DNA of 10,351 nucleotides from Candidatus Kappaea frigidicola (GTDB lineage Bacteria; Omnitrophota; Gorgyraeia; JAGLLT01): NCBI GenBank assembly GCA_030765555.1, contig JAVCCI010000028.1, positions 1 through 10,351 on the forward strand, given 5' to 3'. Positions 6,180 through 10,351 of this stretch are shown in pieces (the stretch's first letter is position 1; every line of letters starts with the position of its first letter). The notes under the pieces are model-generated. The model did no database searches. It was given only the letters and a program-made list of their open reading frames with translations, and was not told the origin of the DNA. The translations under genes were made by a program, and so were the position numbers.

Positions 6180-6209
6180 ATAATACCATAAAATTTAGGC
6201 CTAGGTCAA
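6180..6209 (-). promoter_or_regulatory. Sigma70-type promoter for the 106-residue/GH144-like unit
   Basis: On the minus strand TTGACC (6209-6204), an 18-base spacer and TATTAT (6185-6180) lie between the RND stop codon and the next gene. The predicted start is near 6173, giving a leader of about 22 bases with the GAGGTGGAGC ribosome site. No copy of the LacI-type operator is present here, so the enzyme gene is not obviously under the same repressor. It suggests that the glycan genes are transcribed separately from the efflux genes. Confidence 0.58.
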
Positions 6210-6216
6210 ACTTTTG

Positions 6217-9200
6217 TTATCTATTAAAGAAGCTCATAAAGCCTCCTGATGCCTGCCCATTTTTTTCAACTGTAGTATGACCTGCGACTTTTCCCCAGAG
6301 GTCATCAATTATGGCATAAATACAGGGAATTACGATTAAGGTAAGAGCTGTTGCACACATAATACCCCAAACAATAGTTAGGGCTAGAGGCTTTAAAAAT
6401 GGGTCTCCCCCACCAATACCGTAAGCAACCGGAATTAATCCGAAAACCGTTGTAACAGTTGTTAAAATAACCGGCCTAAGTCTTAATTGTCCACCTTCAA
6501 TAATTGACTTTCTACGTTCAACACCTTTACGCCTGAGGCCATTAATAAATTCAACCAAAACGATAGAATCATTTACTACAATACCGACAAGACCGATAAA
6601 ACCAACCATCATAAAGAATCCGAGCGGGAGGCCGTGAAAGAAAAATGCCCAAATAACACCAATAAGTCCAAAGGGTATGGCCATCATAACAATGAATGGT
6701 TGAATCATTGAATTAAAGGTTGCGGCTAAAATCATAAATATCAAGAATAAGGACAAGCCGAAGGCAATTACAAAATATCGAGCTACCTTCTCATTTTCTT
6801 CCTGCTCACCACCAAAGGTTATCTCATATCCAGGATATTTATCTTCAATGCCACCAAACTTATTAGCCAACATTTTATTGGCCTTAACCGAGGTTATATT
6901 TTGATTATCCACATTAGCTCTAACAGTAATAACACGCTTGCCATCAAGATGGCGAATCGAAGAAACTGCTTTCTTCTCTTTTAAGTGAGCAACCTTTTTG
7001 AGAGGAATTAAATGTCCGTACTCATTAGGTACCATTATTTTATCAAATAAATTCTTATCAGTTCTAAGTTCTTCAGGAAATCTAACCACAACATCAATTT
7101 CTTCTTCGGCTTTAGTAGGCTTGATTGATGTGGCTATGCCACCTTTAAAAGCAAATCTAATAGATGAGGCAATATCAGTTATAGTTACATAAGAGCTAGC
7201 AGCCGCCTCCTCATCAACTACAACCTCAATTTCATTGCGGCCAACTTCATGAGTGTTTTGAACATCTGCAATACCCTCGATCCCTCCAAGATAATTCATA
7301 ATTATTGAAGCTATCTCATTAAGAGTTTTAAAATCTTCACCTCTGATTTCAACTGCAATTGGCATACCTACAGGAGGACCTTCTTGTTCTTTTTCAAAAT
7401 AGAGATTTTTGAAACCTTCGATATTAGTTATCTGCGGCCTTAGGCTATCAATTATTTCTGATACATTTTTAGATCTCTCAGTAAAAGGCGTTAGGTAGAC
7501 TGTCACTTGAGCAGTATGAGAACCATTCTTGCCATATTCATCAAACATCCAACTCTGACCCATCATTCCCACCTGAGTCGTGTAGGATTCCATTTGATTC
7601 TCAGGCATCCCTGAGATCACTTTCTCAACCTGCTCAATCAATTCATTAGTCTTACTTAATGGGGTACCTACCTGAGCCTCCGCTCTTATATAAAATTGCT
7701 CAATCCCTTCTTCTGAACCAAATAAAATAAATTTCATATTAAAAGCTAAAATAAGGGTAGCAATTAAAGTTAAAAATAATGCGCCAAGAACCCAATAGCG
7801 CTTATTAAGAGCCTTTTTTAAAATTCGAGTATAAAAACTAACTAGATGCTTAAACCAAGGTAATTCTTTCTTAGAAGCAAACTTACCTTTCTTAGGAATC
7901 TTTACAAAGTCTGCAAAATGCGAAGGTAAGATAATCAGGGCCTCTAACAATGAAGCCACTAAAGCAATGATTACAACCGCGGGTATATTGCCCAGAAACT
8001 TACCCATCATACCGGGAAAAAAGAATAAAGGAAAAAATGTAGCAATAGTAGTTAAAACAGCTGTCACAACAGGCTTTACAACCTCATCAGTACCCTTTAT
8101 GGCAGCCTCTCTGGGATTACATCCCATCTCAATATGCCGCGAACAGTTCTCAGCTACAATAATTCCATCATCAACCAACATACCTAAAACAATAATTAAA
8201 CCAAACATACTAATCAAGTTAATACTGATACCAAGACAGCCCATAATGGTTAATGTAGCAGCAAAGGCAATAGGTATACCCAGAGCAGTCAATACGGCTA
8301 TTTTATGATTCAAAAAGAACATCAACACACAAATAACCAAGATAAAACCCACAATACCATTATTCTTCAATACACCCAAACGACGTTTTATATAATAAGA
8401 CATATCGTCAATATATGAAACCTGGAGGCTTTCATCCTCATGGCTTTTGAATTCCTCAGTACGCCTGACTGCCTCATCAACCGTAGTAACCGCATCTCCG
8501 CTAGAGCGTTTGATAACAGTCAGAGATATAGATCTACTTCCGACACTTTTATTGATTATATCTTCATCTTCAAAGGTAAACTTAACATTAGCTACATCTT
8601 TAATTTTAAGCCAGTTTCCCAAATCGTTAGCCCTAATAACAACATTCTCAATTTCTTCCTTAGTATAAAATTCACCTGTTGTTCTAATAGTAATTTCCTC
8701 AGCACCTCTGATTTTACCCGCAGGAATACTGACATTACGCTTGCCAAGGGCATTCATCACCTCTTCTAAGCTAACATGTACTTCAATTAACTTCGCTGGA
8801 TCAATCTCAACCCAAACTTCTCTATCTCTGAAGCCTGTACGAGAGATTGAAGAGACACCAGGAACATCTTCTAACTCATCTTCTAATCGCTCGGCAATGT
8901 CCTGCAGTTTTTCCTCTGTCATTTCGCCACTTAAAACAATTTTGACAATAGGTATTTCACCAGATGTAATCTCCGTAACAATAGGCTCCTCAACATCATT
9001 TGGTAAATCAGTGACCATATTAACGGCTTTTTCTATATCATCAACTACTTTATCCTTATCTTTTACATCTTGACTGATATCTAATTGTATCGCAGAAACA
9101 TTATCTATAGAGCTAGAAGTCATGGTCTCGATACCATCAACCCCTTTAAGTTCTTTTTCAATAGGCACTGTAACTAACTTCTCAACCTCTTGAGGGGCTG

Positions 9201-9366
9201 CTCCAGGATAAACAGTCTGGACAATAACCATATCAAAGGATACTTCCGGAAATGCTTCTCGCCTGATATGATAAACAAAAATAGTGGCTAAGCCAGCAAT
9301 AATTATAAATATTGAGACAAGATTAACAAGCAATGAATGTTTAACTGAAAATTCTGATATTTTCAT
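6217..9366 (-). CDS. RND-family efflux permease (AcrB/HAE1-like)
   Basis: This 1049-residue protein has the usual length and layout of an inner-membrane RND pump: an N-terminal TM1 (about 12-32), a large periplasmic loop, TM2-TM7, a second periplasmic loop (about 550-865) and TM8-TM12. The proton-relay motif GMLVDDGIIVAEN in TM4 carries Asp399 and Asp400. The TM10 motif is GIVVNDSIVLVEF (928-940), where Asn932 takes the position of AcrB Lys940; this Asn form is common in the broader RND permease family. The early REAFPEV and YPGAAPQEVE motifs (36-42, 53-61) are typical. The pump exports drugs, lipids or other envelope compounds by proton antiport together with an adaptor and an outer-membrane factor; the substrate cannot be read from sequence. 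It starts 13 bases after the outer-membrane factor gene, with AAGG upstream, and is clearly co-transcribed with it. Confidence 0.95.
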   Translation of the reverse strand: MKISEFSVKHSLLVNLVSIFIIIAGLATIFVYHIRREAFPEVSFDMVIVQTVYPGAAPQEVEKLVTVPIEKELKGVDGIETMTSSSIDNVSAIQLDISQDVKDKDKVVDDIEKAVNMVTDLPNDVEEPIVTEITSGEIPIVKIVLSGEMTEEKLQDIAERLEDELEDVPGVSSISRTGFRDREVWVEIDPAKLIEVHVSLEEVMNALGKRNVSIPAGKIRGAEEITIRTTGEFYTKEEIENVVIRANDLGNWLKIKDVANVKFTFEDEDIINKSVGSRSISLTVIKRSSGDAVTTVDEAVRRTEEFKSHEDESLQVSYIDDMSYYIKRRLGVLKNNGIVGFILVICVLMFFLNHKIAVLTALGIPIAFAATLTIMGCLGISINLISMFGLIIVLGMLVDDGIIVAENCSRHIEMGCNPREAAIKGTDEVVKPVVTAVLTTIATFFPLFFFPGMMGKFLGNIPAVVIIALVASLLEALIILPSHFADFVKIPKKGKFASKKELPWFKHLVSFYTRILKKALNKRYWVLGALFLTLIATLILAFNMKFILFGSEEGIEQFYIRAEAQVGTPLSKTNELIEQVEKVISGMPENQMESYTTQVGMMGQSWMFDEYGKNGSHTAQVTVYLTPFTERSKNVSEIIDSLRPQITNIEGFKNLYFEKEQEGPPVGMPIAVEIRGEDFKTLNEIASIIMNYLGGIEGIADVQNTHEVGRNEIEVVVDEEAAASSYVTITDIASSIRFAFKGGIATSIKPTKAEEEIDVVVRFPEELRTDKNLFDKIMVPNEYGHLIPLKKVAHLKEKKAVSSIRHLDGKRVITVRANVDNQNITSVKANKMLANKFGGIEDKYPGYEITFGGEQEENEKVARYFVIAFGLSLFLIFMILAATFNSMIQPFIVMMAIPFGLIGVIWAFFFHGLPLGFFMMVGFIGLVGIVVNDSIVLVEFINGLRRKGVERRKSIIEGGQLRLRPVILTTVTTVFGLIPVAYGIGGGDPFLKPLALTIVWGIMCATALTLIVIPCIYAIIDDLWGKVAGHTTVEKNGQASGGFMSFFNR

Positions 9367-9379
9367 GAATCTTTTTACC

Positions 9380-10351
9380 TTAATTAGTTATTTTAATTAA
9401 ATCTTCTGCATCTAAATTAATTAGAATATTATTTTTTGCTAATTCAAGTTCAATCCTAGAAATGCGGTATTCTAAATATGAAGCCGCCAAAGACATTTGA
9501 GCATTCAATAAATCATTCTGATAACGAATAAGAATATCTGAGCTTGACCTACCATATTTGACCATTTCTTCCTCAGCGGCAAGCTTCTCAGTTTGCAGCC
9601 TGACTATCTCTTCCCATCTGCGTATTTTTTCAGCATCAATATTTACTTCACGCACTCTTTCGTCTAACTCACTAGCTATTTCCAGTTCTAGTTTTTTTAA
9701 ACTAATAAGGGCTTTTTTCTGCATTAGTAACGCCTGTTTTTTCTCAGCCCGCGCCTCTCTATTTTCCAGATACATACTAACATCGACGCCCAAGTAATAT
9801 TCTGAATTATCTTCATCCGCTATATCCTTCAAGGACTGCTGGCCATCAGAATCTATTCCATTTCTCTCATATGTCGCTACTAAATCAATTTCGGGCCAGA
9901 GATTATTCTTCTTAATCACTACATTTATATTTTGAGCCTCAACATTCTTTAAAGCAGCTCTATAATCTCTTCTCTTGGCAACAGCATCTTTTAAGTGCTC
10001 AATATAATCAGCTTTTAAATATGGAGTCACGAGGGTCTCATTTGGTTTAATAGCTTCCTGACTATCTATATTCAAATTAACCTTTAAAAAATTAGAAGCA
10101 TTAAGAATGCTATTTTGAGCTATTTCATAATTAATATTACTAATATTTACATTAGCCTCACTAGCATATACATCAGGACTCTCCGCAATTCCCCTCTCAA
10201 ATCTATCTTGATATATCTTATAAAGATGCTCGGCCCTCATAAGCATATTATGATTAATCGCTGTAGATTTATAGGTATAAACTAGATTCCAGTAAGCTAT
10301 CTCACAATTGGCTAACGTTGTCTCTATCCTGTCTAAACTCTCCAAGTTGAC
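9380..10351 (-). CDS. TolC-family outer-membrane efflux factor (5'-truncated by window edge)
   Basis: The frame is open through base 10351, giving 324 residues; the N-terminus with signal peptide and first helices lies beyond the right edge. The TTG near 10345 is an ordinary Leu codon inside the gene, not a start. The visible part has the long amphipathic helices and internal repeat of the OEP family: helix pairs around LYKIYQDRFERGIAESPDVY, the inter-repeat segment DAVAKRRDYRAALKN with WPEIDLVATYERNG, and a second repeat with EEEMVKYGRSSSDILIRYQN and LAASYLEYRISRIELELAKN. Such proteins form the trimeric outer-membrane duct for RND and related exporters. With the RND gene directly downstream, the two probably form one pump; the adaptor is expected upstream or elsewhere. 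Confidence 0.92.
   Translation of the reverse strand, partial: VNLESLDRIETTLANCEIAYWNLVYTYKSTAINHNMLMRAEHLYKIYQDRFERGIAESPDVYASEANVNISNINYEIAQNSILNASNFLKVNLNIDSQEAIKPNETLVTPYLKADYIEHLKDAVAKRRDYRAALKNVEAQNINVVIKKNNLWPEIDLVATYERNGIDSDGQQSLKDIADEDNSEYYLGVDVSMYLENREARAEKKQALLMQKKALISLKKLELEIASELDERVREVNIDAEKIRRWEEIVRLQTEKLAAEEEMVKYGRSSSDILIRYQNDLLNAQMSLAASYLEYRISRIELELAKNNILINLDAEDLIKITN

Noticed and set aside
7967..9073. Several plus-strand open frames of 70-113 codons
   Set aside because: They are antisense shadows of the RND permease, with no domain, signal or ribosome site of their own.
9380..10345. Reading TTG at about 10345 as the start of the outer-membrane factor
   Set aside because: The frame is open to the window edge, no ribosome site precedes it, and a TolC-family protein needs a signal peptide and further N-terminal helices. 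The gene is simply cut by the edge.

Overview
The window is AT-rich and comes from a Gram-negative (diderm) bacterium. A TolC-like outer-membrane factor, an RND pump, a lipoprotein and a PEP-CTERM surface protein all point to an outer membrane. PEP-CTERM/exosortase sorting, low GC and many secreted glycan-binding proteins would fit an Omnitrophota-like or other PVC-type lineage. That placement is inference; no rRNA or marker gene is present. Every credible gene lies on the minus strand, so transcription runs from right to left. The two outermost genes are cut by the window edges.

Right part (about 6217-10351): the C-terminal two thirds or more of a TolC-family outer-membrane factor, then after 13 bases a complete RND permease with the TM4 Asp-Asp pair. 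No periplasmic adaptor gene is visible; it would have to lie upstream, beyond the right edge.

Middle part (3835-6209): a sigma70-type promoter (TTGACC, 18-base spacer, TATTAT) precedes a 106-residue protein with a PH/GRAM-like pattern. After 33 bases comes a 653-residue lipoprotein. Its catalytic region belongs to the Glycoamylase/GH144 type (endo-beta-1,2-glucanase and relatives) and its C-terminus is a CBM9-like module.

Left part (1-3785): a near-consensus promoter (TTGACA, 17-base spacer, TATATT) is followed just after its predicted start site by two identical copies of a LacI-type operator, GGAAATCGCTTTCC, with centres 43 bp apart. This promoter drives a 78-residue orphan protein and a PEP-CTERM protein with a CBM4/9-like beta-sandwich. 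A second clear promoter (TTGAAT-17-TATATT) precedes a secreted 219-residue protein resembling a CBM11/CIA30 galactose-binding-like module. A perfect 16-bp hairpin separates this from a 586-residue (visible) exported protein with an alpha/alpha-toroid-like glycosidase region followed by another galactose-binding-like region. That gene has no stop codon in the window and runs off the left edge.

Taken together, the left and middle parts look like a cell-envelope glycan-handling locus, perhaps for beta-1,2-glucan or a related polymer. It pairs two glycosidase-like enzymes with four different carbohydrate-binding-like modules, one of them sorted to the surface by an exosortase. A sugar-responsive LacI-family repressor encoded elsewhere probably controls part of it. 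Most striking are the operator pair, which in RNA would also fold into two GNRA-capped hairpins, the unassigned toroid enzyme, and the orphan 78-residue protein leading the regulated operon. No rRNA, tRNA, CRISPR array, insertion sequence or integrase was seen. No gene-free stretch exceeds 200 bases.
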